DNA of 64,000 bases from an uncultured Pelagibacteraceae bacterium (GTDB lineage: Bacteria; Pseudomonadota; Alphaproteobacteria; Pelagibacterales; Pelagibacteraceae): assembly GCA_902516625.1 (NCBI GenBank), contig CABXYU010000002.1, forward strand, positions 26,411 to 90,410, read 5' to 3'. Below, in pieces: positions 1 to 7,656 of the stretch (position 1 is the stretch's first letter; every line of letters starts with the position of its first letter). The notes under the pieces were generated by a model, which saw only the letters and a program-made list of their open reading frames with translations, was not told where the DNA came from and did not search any database. Position numbers and translations under genes: made by a program.

Positions 1-401
1 AGAATGATCTGAGATCATTACCAAAAACTGTAAGATTACAAATTCTATTAGTTTTAAGTTTTATTTGGACGACTGTTTTTAGTTTATACGTATTTTCATA
101 TACAACTTTTGTATTTGGTTGGACTGGACTTTTTTTAGCTCACATAGGTTTAATATTCGCTGTGTATATGACATTTAAACATTTTCATAGGGCTGAAGAA
201 AATTCGGCTAGTGTTTTTAAAACAAAAAATTTTGACCCCTTTAAAATAATGGTACTTGTGTTTGTAATCGTATTTATATTTGTTTTTTCAAAAGGAATTG
301 AGGTGTTGACTAGTCCAAATCCATATTCTTACTCAATTCCATACGAAGGTTCATCTAAATCAGTATTTGAAAAATGGCTACCATTTAGTAAAGATAAGTA
401 A
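1..401 (+). CDS. membrane protein of unknown function, 5' end outside window
   Basis: The reading frame is open from base 3 and runs to a TAA at 399-401, so only the last ~132 residues are visible and the start lies upstream. Three hydrophobic segments can be seen: two in the first half (around LLVLSFIWTTVFSLYVF and a segment ending IGLIFAVYMTF) and one near IMVLVFVIVFIFVF, followed by a short polar tail. I do not recognise the family. Its stop overlaps the next start (TAATG), so it is probably translated together with the PsiE-like gene. It is an inner-membrane protein by composition only. Confidence 0.6.
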   Translation, partial: NDLRSLPKTVRLQILLVLSFIWTTVFSLYVFSYTTFVFGWTGLFLAHIGLIFAVYMTFKHFHRAEENSASVFKTKNFDPFKIMVLVFVIVFIFVFSKGIEVLTSPNPYSYSIPYEGSSKSVFEKWLPFSKDK

Positions 402-781
402 TGCAAAATATAGCAAAAAATTTACAACTTATTTTAATGTGCATAATTTTAGTGAGCACTGTGATTGCTGTAGGCATAGAAATAAAAAAAATGTTTTTAA
501 ATCAATCAGTAACTTTAGCTGATCTTTTGTTGATGTTTCTATACTTAGAAGTGCTCGCAATGGTTAGAGTTTTTTGGGATCAGCAATCAATCAGTATCAC
601 GTTACCTCTATTGATTGCAATTACTGCTTTAGCTCGATTTATAATTCTTCAAGGAAAAGAGATGGATCCTGCAGCGCTTGTTTATGAAGCTGTTGCTATA
701 GTGCTTATTGCTGGAGCGATAGTAATTTTAAGACTAAGACACAGTGATAAACTAGGTCTAAAGAAAAAAAAATCAAAATAA
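401..781 (+). CDS. PsiE-like four-helix membrane protein
   Basis: A 126-residue protein with four predicted membrane helices at about residues 9-29, 40-60, 65-85 and 92-112 and a lysine-rich cytoplasmic tail. The sequence LLLMFLYLEVLAMVRVFW followed by an ITALARFIIL helix is typical of the phosphate-starvation-inducible PsiE family, whose biochemical role is unknown. Its start codon overlaps the preceding stop by one base, suggesting one transcript. No Pho-box-like sequence was identified in the visible upstream stretch, so phosphate control is not supported here. Confidence 0.7.
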   Translation: MQNIAKNLQLILMCIILVSTVIAVGIEIKKMFLNQSVTLADLLLMFLYLEVLAMVRVFWDQQSISITLPLLIAITALARFIILQGKEMDPAALVYEAVAIVLIAGAIVILRLRHSDKLGLKKKKSK

Positions 782-787
782 TTTAGT

Positions 788-1927
788 ATGAATTTTGAAT
801 CTTCAAGGGCTAAGGCCTTAGACAAATTAAATTATTTTATAGAAAATAATCTTTCAGATTATTCTAAACTGAGAAATTTTGATTTCGGTCCTGAAAAAAG
901 AACAAATGTTTCTTGCCTATCTCCATACATTACTCATGGAGTTCTTTGTGAACAGGAAATTATTGAGAAATCTTTAAATAAATTTTCTTTTTCAAAAAAT
1001 GAAAAATTTATTCAAGAAGTTTTATGGAGAACATATTGGAAAGGTTGGTTAGAGTTGAGACCAAATGTTTGGTCGGACTATTTAATAGAATTAAACAAAG
1101 TTAGAGAAGAATTTAAAAATGATAAAAACTATCTTGCTGCAATTGAGGGCAAAACTAATATTGGATGCTTTAATAAATGGGTCAATGAACTTAAAAAAAA
1201 CAATTATTTACACAATCATACTAGAATGTGGTTTGCTAGTATTTGGATTTTCACTTTAGAATTGCCCTGGCAGCTAGGAGCAGAATTTTTTATACAACAT
1301 CTTTTTGACGGGGATGCTGCATCAAATACTCTTGGTTGGAGGTGGGTAGCTGGAATTCAAACACAAGGAAAACATTACTTAGCAAGCGAATGGAATATTA
1401 AAAAATTCACTAACAATAGATTTGATAATATTAATTTAAATGAAAACGCGCCTCCTAAAGTTTCAGAAAAAACTTACTCAATTGTCAAAAAAGATTTTAA
1501 TAACAAAAATATAGATAATAAGAACCTATTAGTTTTTGATAATAACCTCTCTTTTGAAAACACTGATTTTCAAAATCATAAATTTGAAAAAATTTACATA
1601 ATTTCAAATAAAAATGAAAATAGATCAATTAAACTTAGTGAAAAAGTTATTCAATTTAAATCTCTTTTAATTGATGATCAAAAACAGAGATTAAAAGTTC
1701 ATTCTATTGATTGCGAAGTAGTAGATATAAGTGAAATTAAAAATATAAGTGAAAGCATAATTGGTTTATATCCAACTGTTGGGGAAAACCTAGATTATTT
1801 AAATTCAAACAATTTAAAATTAGACTTTCTATTTAGAAAACTCGATCAATATTCTTGGCAATATTGTAATAAAGGCTTTTTTAATTTTAAAAATTATATT
1901 CCTAAAATAATTACAACTTTTAATTAG
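788..1927 (+). CDS. photolyase/cryptochrome FAD-domain protein lacking the usual N-terminal antenna domain
   Basis: A 379-residue protein whose first ~225 residues match the alpha-helical FAD-binding domain of photolyases: LSPYITHG at 44-51, a WRTYWKGWLELRP segment at 80-92, HNHTRMWFAS at 142-151, and HLFDGDAASNTLGWRWVAG at 171-189 followed by a KxYL segment. The usual ~130-residue N-terminal alpha/beta antenna domain is absent. Instead residues ~246-379 form a C-terminal alpha/beta-looking region beginning LLVFDNNLSF. The gene starts six bases after the PsiE-like gene and ends overlapping the convergent gene by four bases. A flavin photoreceptor or repair role is likely, but the substrate cannot be told. 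Confidence 0.75.
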   Translation: MNFESSRAKALDKLNYFIENNLSDYSKLRNFDFGPEKRTNVSCLSPYITHGVLCEQEIIEKSLNKFSFSKNEKFIQEVLWRTYWKGWLELRPNVWSDYLIELNKVREEFKNDKNYLAAIEGKTNIGCFNKWVNELKKNNYLHNHTRMWFASIWIFTLELPWQLGAEFFIQHLFDGDAASNTLGWRWVAGIQTQGKHYLASEWNIKKFTNNRFDNINLNENAPPKVSEKTYSIVKKDFNNKNIDNKNLLVFDNNLSFENTDFQNHKFEKIYIISNKNENRSIKLSEKVIQFKSLLIDDQKQRLKVHSIDCEVVDISEIKNISESIIGLYPTVGENLDYLNSNNLKLDFLFRKLDQYSWQYCNKGFFNFKNYIPKIITTFN

Positions 1928-2145
1928 AACCACCTAAACATTCCAATAATTCCAGCTGTCGCATAAAAGAATTGCAAAAATAATATTCCTCTATGACCAC
2001 CCCTATAAGCCCAAATTCCAATTAAGATTGCAGATATAAGTAACAAGCAAAAACCAAAAAACTCTATACCAATATTCATAGCTACAAATATTGAATATAA
2101 TATTGCAGTAATAACCCCTGCCCATTCCAAAATTTTATTATTCAT
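1924..2145 (-). CDS. small membrane protein, PnuC-like fragment
   Basis: A 73-residue protein with three hydrophobic segments and the pattern LEWAGVITAILYSIFVA...IWAYRGG. This recalls one end of PnuC-type nicotinamide riboside transporters and similar short proteins in alphaproteobacteria, but it is far too short to be a full transporter. Its start overlaps the end of the upstream amidotransferase gene by four bases, so it is the last gene of the minus-strand photolyase operon. The function is unknown. Confidence 0.55.
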   Translation of the reverse strand: MNNKILEWAGVITAILYSIFVAMNIGIEFFGFCLLLISAILIGIWAYRGGHRGILFLQFFYATAGIIGMFRWF

Positions 2146-2861
2146 AAAAGTTTTTTAAAGTTACTGTAGAGAATCTTAGAATAATTATTCATATTTGTCA
2201 TATTATCTTTTGCAGATTGATCAAATTTCTCTAATGCTCCATCACCTAATTGATCCTCTAAAGCTTTTTTATATTCAGGCACACATCCCCATTCATTGAC
2301 CGTCGTATCTTTAATTTCGATATGAAATTGAATTCCGTAGGCATGATTTTGATATTTAAAAATTTGAAATTTAGTGATTGGGGATGAAGCTAACAAAGTA
2401 ACTTCTTTATTATTTTCTATTCCTTGGACCTCATATGAATGCCATTGCAAACTCATAATTTTATCAGGAAATTTAGAAAATAAATTATCTTGATTTTTTT
2501 CTTTGGTAAAATTTATATCCATCATGCCAATCTCAGCTGGACTCGATTTTACAACCTTGCCACCAATAACTTCACCTAATAACTGACAACCCAAACAAAA
2601 ACCTAAATAAGGTTTTTTTAAATCAACAACAAACTCTTTAATTCTTTTTTTTTCTTCAATTAACCAAGGATATTCTTTTTCCATATAAGTATCCATTGGA
2701 CCACCCATACAAAACATCCCATCAAATTTACTTAAATCATTTGGAATTTTCTCACCCTCGTCTAGCTCAATTGTAGTAAGATTTAATCCATCAGCCAACA
2801 TAAGATCTTTTATGTAACCAGGATCTTCAATTTTAATATGTTGTAAAATTATTATGTTCAA
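2142..2861 (-). CDS. class I glutamine amidotransferase-like protein
   Basis: A 239-residue stand-alone GATase1 domain. The nucleophile elbow is GFCLGCQLLGE (Cys89), and the catalytic His/Glu pair is in FHIEI (His180, Glu182). These are the residues that release ammonia from glutamine in this fold. It resembles the GMP-synthase-glutaminase-like proteins that often act alone on gamma-glutamyl compounds, and no synthetase partner lies nearby. It begins five bases after the DUF2256 stop and overlaps the next gene, so it belongs to the same transcript as the PhrB-type photolyase. The substrate is unknown. Confidence 0.8.
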   Translation of the reverse strand: MNIIILQHIKIEDPGYIKDLMLADGLNLTTIELDEGEKIPNDLSKFDGMFCMGGPMDTYMEKEYPWLIEEKKRIKEFVVDLKKPYLGFCLGCQLLGEVIGGKVVKSSPAEIGMMDINFTKEKNQDNLFSKFPDKIMSLQWHSYEVQGIENNKEVTLLASSPITKFQIFKYQNHAYGIQFHIEIKDTTVNEWGCVPEYKKALEDQLGDGALEKFDQSAKDNMTNMNNYSKILYSNFKKLL

Positions 2862-2866
2862 TAACC

Positions 2867-2995
2867 TTAACTTAGCCTAGAACACTTCTTGGAACAATAT
2901 TTTACTCTCTCCCAATTTAATCTCCATTTCTTACGCCAAACAAAAGATCTTTTACAAACAGGACAAATTTTTGAGGGAAGATTTTGTTTTTTCAC
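2867..2995 (-). CDS. DUF2256 mini-protein, GTG start
   Basis: A 42-residue gene. Translated on the minus strand it reads VKKQNLPSKICPVCKRSFVW and continues RKKWRLNWERVKYCSKKCSR. The CxxC (ICPVC) plus CxxxC (YCSKKC) pair and the FxWRKKWxxxWxxVKYCS core are diagnostic of DUF2256, a small putative zinc-binding family commonly found beside cryptochrome/photolyase genes. The GTG start overlaps the photolyase TAG stop by one base (TAGTG), so translation is probably coupled. The next start is five bases downstream. The function of the family is unknown; a single metal site is inferred from the four cysteines. Confidence 0.85.
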   Translation of the reverse strand: MKKQNLPSKICPVCKRSFVWRKKWRLNWERVKYCSKKCSRLS

Positions 2996-4485
2996 TAAAT
3001 AGTATTTTGCTTAATGAATTTATCTGCAGCAGATAAAATTAATTTTTTTCTCTCGGTTTTTATTTTATCAAAAATTCTTACCATCATTGAAAGTCTTGGA
3101 TTTTTTAAAAAAAATTTTCTATTTCGATCAATAAATCTCCAATACAATCCATCCATTGTGTTACACCACTCACCTTTTTTAAAATCCATCATTTTCATAA
3201 AATAAGCAGATCCACAGATATAGGGTTTAGTTGCAAAAATTCCCCCATCACTAAATAATCCCATTCCATAAACATTTGGAACCATTACCCAATCAGACGA
3301 ATCTACAAACATTTCCATGAACCATTTATAAACAAAAGTTGGTTTTATTTCACAAAGATTCATGATGTTAGATAAAATCATTAACCTTTCAATGTGATGA
3401 GACCATCCATGGTTTAAAGCATTCTTAATTGCATAATCAAGAGGAGGTAGTCCAGTTGTGCCTTCATACCAAGATTTTTTCATTTTTCTACTTTGTTTAA
3501 AAAAATTTCCAGTTTCCATTTCATTTGAATAATTTTGATAAATTCCTCTCATAAATTCTCTCCAACCAATTACCTGACGTACGTAACCCTCTAGTGAATT
3601 TAATCTTATCTTTTTACTTTTGTGGAATTCTAAAACTTTTTTAATAATAAATTCTGGAGTGATTAAACCCAAGTTAATGTATGGACTTAATGCACTATGA
3701 AATAAAACATTGTCTTTTTGATCAACAGCATCCTCATAATCTCCAAATAAATTTGATTTCTCTTTGATAAAAAAATTTAAAAGCTTAACAACATCATTAT
3801 ATTCAGTGGCGAACCAAAAATTATTAGTTTTGCCTGGGTGATCTTTAAATAATTTTTCAATAATTGGTTTTAACTTTTTAGTGTGATTAGTTTCATTAAT
3901 TTTTGGGAATTTTGGAATTGAAATATTTTTTGGTAATTTATTTCTATTATCTTCATCAAAGCTCCATTTACCTCCAATTGGGTTTCCATCTGAACCCATC
4001 AATATTCCTGATTTTTTTCTGACATCTTTATAAAAAGTTGCCATAAAAGGTTTTTTTGATTTGGATAGATATTGTTTAAATTCCTCTCTTGAATTTAAAA
4101 ACATTGGAGTTTGAATTATATTCCATTTTATTTTTTCCTTTTTGAGAAATTGATTTATTTTTTTTTCAAAAAATTTATCTTCAATTTCAAAACTCGAAAT
4201 CTCTTTAATTTTTTTTGAGCTAATTATTTTTTTTAATTTTTTTAAGTAATCATCTTTAAACTCTTTATCCTCAATTTTAATGTACTCTAATTTGAATTTA
4301 TCACTTTTAAGACTATCCGCGTATGAGCGCATTGATGACAAGAAAAGAAGTATTTTTTGTTTATGGTGTTTTTCGTATGTACACAATTGGTAATCTTCAG
4401 CCATAAAAAATAGGTGGTCTTTTTTGAAGCGGTCCAAGTATTTTGATGGAAATAATTGATTACCCAGTATAAAAAATAACTTCAT
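2995..4485 (-). CDS. PhrB-type cryptochrome/photolyase family protein, Fe-S cysteines apparently lost
   Basis: A 496-residue protein of the deoxyribodipyrimidine photolyase-related (FeS-BCP) family. It has an N-terminal alpha/beta domain (MKLFFILGNQLFP) and a C-terminal FAD domain with RQVIGWREFMRG, a HHIERLMI segment, the WVMVPNVYGMG motif and a final DGLYWRFIDRNR segment. Characterised relatives such as Agrobacterium PhrB repair (6-4) photoproducts and hold a [4Fe-4S] cluster with four cysteines. Here only Cys441, just before the GLYW motif, occupies a comparable place. The loop that normally carries the CxxC pair is shortened to MMDFKKGEW. It is the first gene of a minus-strand operon and starts 27 bases from the divergent SDR gene. 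Confidence 0.85.
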   Translation of the reverse strand: MKLFFILGNQLFPSKYLDRFKKDHLFFMAEDYQLCTYEKHHKQKILLFLSSMRSYADSLKSDKFKLEYIKIEDKEFKDDYLKKLKKIISSKKIKEISSFEIEDKFFEKKINQFLKKEKIKWNIIQTPMFLNSREEFKQYLSKSKKPFMATFYKDVRKKSGILMGSDGNPIGGKWSFDEDNRNKLPKNISIPKFPKINETNHTKKLKPIIEKLFKDHPGKTNNFWFATEYNDVVKLLNFFIKEKSNLFGDYEDAVDQKDNVLFHSALSPYINLGLITPEFIIKKVLEFHKSKKIRLNSLEGYVRQVIGWREFMRGIYQNYSNEMETGNFFKQSRKMKKSWYEGTTGLPPLDYAIKNALNHGWSHHIERLMILSNIMNLCEIKPTFVYKWFMEMFVDSSDWVMVPNVYGMGLFSDGGIFATKPYICGSAYFMKMMDFKKGEWCNTMDGLYWRFIDRNRKFFLKNPRLSMMVRIFDKIKTERKKLILSAADKFIKQNTI

Positions 4486-4512
4486 AATTAAATATAACTA
4501 ATAAAATTTTTT

Positions 4513-5223
4513 ATGTCAGAAAAATATCTCATTTTTGGTGCGACAGGTTCAATCGGATCTAGTTTAGCCGAACAACTAGTAAACTCAGGAAATTCTGTTC
4601 ATTTAGTTGGAAGAAACGAAAATGAAACAAAAAGTATTTCTGAAAAACTTGGTTGCACTTTTACCATTGCTGATGTTTTAGAAGATGGATTTATAGAAAA
4701 GGTTAAAAATGATATTTCAGAGATAAAAGGTGTTGCTTATTGTGTTGGTTCAATAGATTTAAAACCTTTAAGAATGGTCAATGAAAATGATTTTAATAAA
4801 TGTATGAAATTAAACCTCTATTCAGCAGTTGAAGTTATTAAAGGTTATCAAGAAAGTTTAAAAAAAAATAAGGGTTCAGTTGTTTTGTTTTCAACAGTTG
4901 CAGCTCAAAGAGGATTTACTAACCATGCAATAATTGCTTCAACTAAAGCTGCAGTAGAGGGATTGACTGTTTCATTGGCAGCAGAATTTGCTCCAAACAT
5001 CAGAGTAAACTGTATAGCTCCTAGTTTAACAAATTCTAAAATTGCAGAACCAATGTTGAAAAATAAAGCATTAGCTGACGGAATAGCAAAAGCTCATCCT
5101 TTAAAAAGACTAGGTGAAGGAAGGGACTCAGCTTCACTTGCAAAATTTCTTATTACTGATGATAGTTCATGGGTTACTGGTCAGATTATAGCTGTCGATG
5201 GAGGAAGATCAAAATTATCTTAG
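4513..5223 (+). CDS. SDR-family protein with substituted catalytic tyrosine
   Basis: A 236-residue Rossmann-fold short-chain dehydrogenase/reductase. The nucleotide loop GATGSIG is at residues 9-15, the active-site serine region is LFSTVAA around Ser127, and the C-terminal ITDDSSWVTGQIIAVDGG segment is typical. The usual YxxxK motif reads IASTK, so Lys145 is kept but the tyrosine position (141) is isoleucine. It may therefore bind NAD(P)H without classical SDR chemistry, or use another proton donor. It is divergent from the photolyase gene with a 27-base gap and sits six bases before the ABM-fold gene, so it looks part of the same light-related locus. Confidence 0.85.
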   Translation: MSEKYLIFGATGSIGSSLAEQLVNSGNSVHLVGRNENETKSISEKLGCTFTIADVLEDGFIEKVKNDISEIKGVAYCVGSIDLKPLRMVNENDFNKCMKLNLYSAVEVIKGYQESLKKNKGSVVLFSTVAAQRGFTNHAIIASTKAAVEGLTVSLAAEFAPNIRVNCIAPSLTNSKIAEPMLKNKALADGIAKAHPLKRLGEGRDSASLAKFLITDDSSWVTGQIIAVDGGRSKLS

Positions 5224-5229
5224 CAAATT

Positions 5230-5532
5230 ATGTATATTGCAATGAATAGATTTAAAATTGTTCTTGGTAAAGAAAAAGAATTTGAAGATGTTTGGAAAAA
5301 TAGAGATACACATCTTGAAGGTGTTAAGGGATTTAAGAATTTTAATCTAATTAAAGGTGAAACTAATGAAAAGTATTCTCTTTATTCATCTCATAGTACA
5401 TGGGATTCAAAAGATGATTTTATAAATTGGACCAAATCAGAAGCTTTTAGACTGGCCCACAAAAATGCTGCTCAACACAGAGATTTATATTTAGGTCCAC
5501 CAGACTTTGAAGGCTTTGACGTAGTTTTTTAA
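5230..5532 (+). CDS. antibiotic biosynthesis monooxygenase (ABM)-fold protein
   Basis: A 100-residue single-domain protein beginning MYIAMNRFKIVLGKEKEFE, with the ferredoxin-like ABM pattern of a first strand, FEDVWKNRDTHL helix, GFKNFNLIKG strand, and W...FINWTKSEAFRLAH helix. Relatives include the IsdG-type heme-degrading monooxygenases; the NRF...SEAFRxAH arrangement is common in the HmoA-like group. No cofactor residues can be confirmed from sequence alone. It follows the SDR gene by six bases and precedes the sugar dehydrogenase by five, so it is probably cotranscribed. Confidence 0.8.
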   Translation: MYIAMNRFKIVLGKEKEFEDVWKNRDTHLEGVKGFKNFNLIKGETNEKYSLYSSHSTWDSKDDFINWTKSEAFRLAHKNAAQHRDLYLGPPDFEGFDVVF

Positions 5533-5537
5533 TAAAT

Positions 5538-6596
5538 ATGAAAATTTTTTTCATATTGTTAATCTTTATTTTTTCAAACATAGCTAGCGCGGAAAATCTT
5601 AATTTTAAAAAAATTGTAGACCTGAAAGATCCATGGGGATCAACTTTTATTGATGAAAACAATTTACTTATTACTGAAAAAGGTGGATTAATTAAATTAG
5701 TAAATATAAGTAACAAAAAAACAAATCTAATAAACCATAACCTAAATTTTCTTGAACACGGTCAAGGTGGTCTTTTAGATGTTATATTTAACGAAAATTT
5801 TGTTTATATTGCATATACTGAAAATAGAGGTGATTGGAAAACAAGCACCTCAATTGCAAAAGCAAAATTTGATAATAAAGAATTAATATTCACAAATATT
5901 TTTCAAGCAAACCCACCAATTGACTCTGGTTATCATTTTGGTTCCAGGTTAGCCATTAAAGATAATTTTCTTTTCGCTTCTGCTGGAGAACGAGGACAAG
6001 GAATGATTGCCCAAGATCCAACTAAACATCCTGGTAGTATAATAAGAATCAATTTGGATGGTAGTATTCCAAAGGATAATCCTAAATTTGAAGGTAAATC
6101 AGACTGGCTTCCAGAAATTTATCAAATAGGAATTAGAAATCCTCAAGGTCTTACACTCTCACCATTTGATAGAAAAATTTACATGAGTAACCATGGAGCA
6201 AAAGGTGGCGATTGGTTTGGTGAGGCAAAAAAAGGTGAGAATTATGGTTGGAAAATTTTAGGGTGGGGAGGAACTAATTATTCAGGCATTCCTATTGGAC
6301 CCAAATGGAAACCAGGTTTTACGAAAGCTCTACATTATTGGGTCCCTTCCATCGCCACGAGCGCAATAACTATTTATAAAGGGGAAGAATTTAGTGAGTG
6401 GAATGGACACGCTTTGGTTACTTCACTAAAAGATAAATCTCTCAGAAAATTGATTTTTGATGATTTATCTAATGTTAAAGAAGATATTATTTTCAAAAAT
6501 GAAATTGGAAGAATTAGAGATATACAAGTACACCCAAATAGTGGAAAAATATTTTTTTTAGCAGGAGATAGTTTGTGGTTAATGGAAAAAAATTAA
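5538..6596 (+). CDS. periplasmic PQQ-dependent sugar dehydrogenase-like beta-propeller
   Basis: A 352-residue protein with a clear signal peptide (MKIFFILLIFIFSNIASA) followed by a glucose/sorbosone dehydrogenase-type propeller. Recognisable positions are HGQGGLLDV, YHFGSRLAI, GIRNPQGLTLSP and NHGAKGGDWF...GENYGW, which contribute to the PQQ and calcium pocket in soluble aldose dehydrogenases. Oxidation of a sugar or similar alcohol in the periplasm is likely. PQQ synthesis genes are not in this window. The downstream hydrolase gene overlaps its 3' end by 22 bases. Confidence 0.85.
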   Translation: MKIFFILLIFIFSNIASAENLNFKKIVDLKDPWGSTFIDENNLLITEKGGLIKLVNISNKKTNLINHNLNFLEHGQGGLLDVIFNENFVYIAYTENRGDWKTSTSIAKAKFDNKELIFTNIFQANPPIDSGYHFGSRLAIKDNFLFASAGERGQGMIAQDPTKHPGSIIRINLDGSIPKDNPKFEGKSDWLPEIYQIGIRNPQGLTLSPFDRKIYMSNHGAKGGDWFGEAKKGENYGWKILGWGGTNYSGIPIGPKWKPGFTKALHYWVPSIATSAITIYKGEEFSEWNGHALVTSLKDKSLRKLIFDDLSNVKEDIIFKNEIGRIRDIQVHPNSGKIFFLAGDSLWLMEKN

Positions 6597-7648
6597 TCTA
6601 TTGTTTATTTATTTTAATTGGAATTATTTTTTATAATTGTTTAAGTATTGCAATGGAAAAACCTTATCATCATTTAGCAGATGGAACGTTTAGAAATCCA
6701 GAGGGTTCTCCAAAAAGAGACCCTAATGTAAAATGGTCTTACAAAATATTTAATCAAGAAAAAAAGAAACTTGATATGACTGTACCAAATGAACATGTCG
6801 TAGAGAAAGAAAAAGTTTTAGAGGACCTAAAAAAATATCAAGAGGATGATTATGTGGCTTGGATAGGACATGCTACATTTTTAATTAAGCTAGGTGAAAC
6901 TACAATAATTACAGATCCTGTTTTTTCAAAAAATGCAGGTCCTTTGATATTTGGTCCAAAAAGGTTTACCAAACCAGCACTGACACTAAAAGAAATTCCA
7001 AAGATAGATTTATTTTTACTAACTCACAATCATTACGATCACCAAGATATGTCTACAATAAGAAGATTTCCCTATAAAAATGCGAAAGTTTTACTCCCCT
7101 TAAAACTGGGAAAATATTTTAGAAGATATAATGATGTAAATGAAATGGACTGGTATGAGGAGATAAGAATAAACAAAGATTTAAAAATTACATTTCTTCC
7201 TGCTGTTCATTGGTCAAAGCGAAGTTTAACAGATACGAATAAATCTTTATGGGGAAATTTTTTAATTGATTATAACGGAAAAAAAATTTTATTTGCATGT
7301 GATACTGGAAAAGGAAATATTTATAAAGTTATTGGTAACAAATATGGGCCTATAGATTTAATATTCATTAATATTGGTGCATATAATTTTTATCCAATAA
7401 TGCCGCAAAAAGATAAATCAATTTACCATACAAATCCTGAAGAGGCATTATCAATTGCAAGAGATTTAAAAAGTAAAAAGGTAATTGGAATGCATTGGGG
7501 AACATTTGTTTTATCTCTAGAACCAATTATGGAGCCACCTAAACGCTTCAAAGATAATGCTGAAAAATATGGATTTAAAAAAGAAGATGCGATAATTTTT
7601 AAGATTGGTGAAATAAACTCACTTAAAAAATTATTAGGCTACAATTAA
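6575..7648 (+). CDS. exported or membrane-anchored MBL-fold metallohydrolase (UlaG/NAPE-PLD-like)
   Basis: A 357-residue protein with a hydrophobic N-terminal segment (residues 6-25) and a metallo-beta-lactamase domain. The metal motif is THNHYDH (His151, His153, Asp155, His156), with further ligands likely in LPAVHWSKR, FACDTG and GMHWGTF. The WIGHATFLIK start of the domain is typical of the UlaG/NAPE-PLD-like branch that cleaves phosphodiesters or lactones. The chosen GTG start lies inside the preceding gene and gives the membrane segment; a later start would remove it. The substrate is unknown. Confidence 0.8.
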   Translation: MVNGKKLIYCLFILIGIIFYNCLSIAMEKPYHHLADGTFRNPEGSPKRDPNVKWSYKIFNQEKKKLDMTVPNEHVVEKEKVLEDLKKYQEDDYVAWIGHATFLIKLGETTIITDPVFSKNAGPLIFGPKRFTKPALTLKEIPKIDLFLLTHNHYDHQDMSTIRRFPYKNAKVLLPLKLGKYFRRYNDVNEMDWYEEIRINKDLKITFLPAVHWSKRSLTDTNKSLWGNFLIDYNGKKILFACDTGKGNIYKVIGNKYGPIDLIFINIGAYNFYPIMPQKDKSIYHTNPEEALSIARDLKSKKVIGMHWGTFVLSLEPIMEPPKRFKDNAEKYGFKKEDAIIFKIGEINSLKKLLGYN

Positions 7649-7656
7649 AAATTGTT

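Noticed and set aside
3014-3205. Open frame on the plus strand inside the photolyase gene
   Set aside because: Antisense shadow of a clear gene with no independent support.
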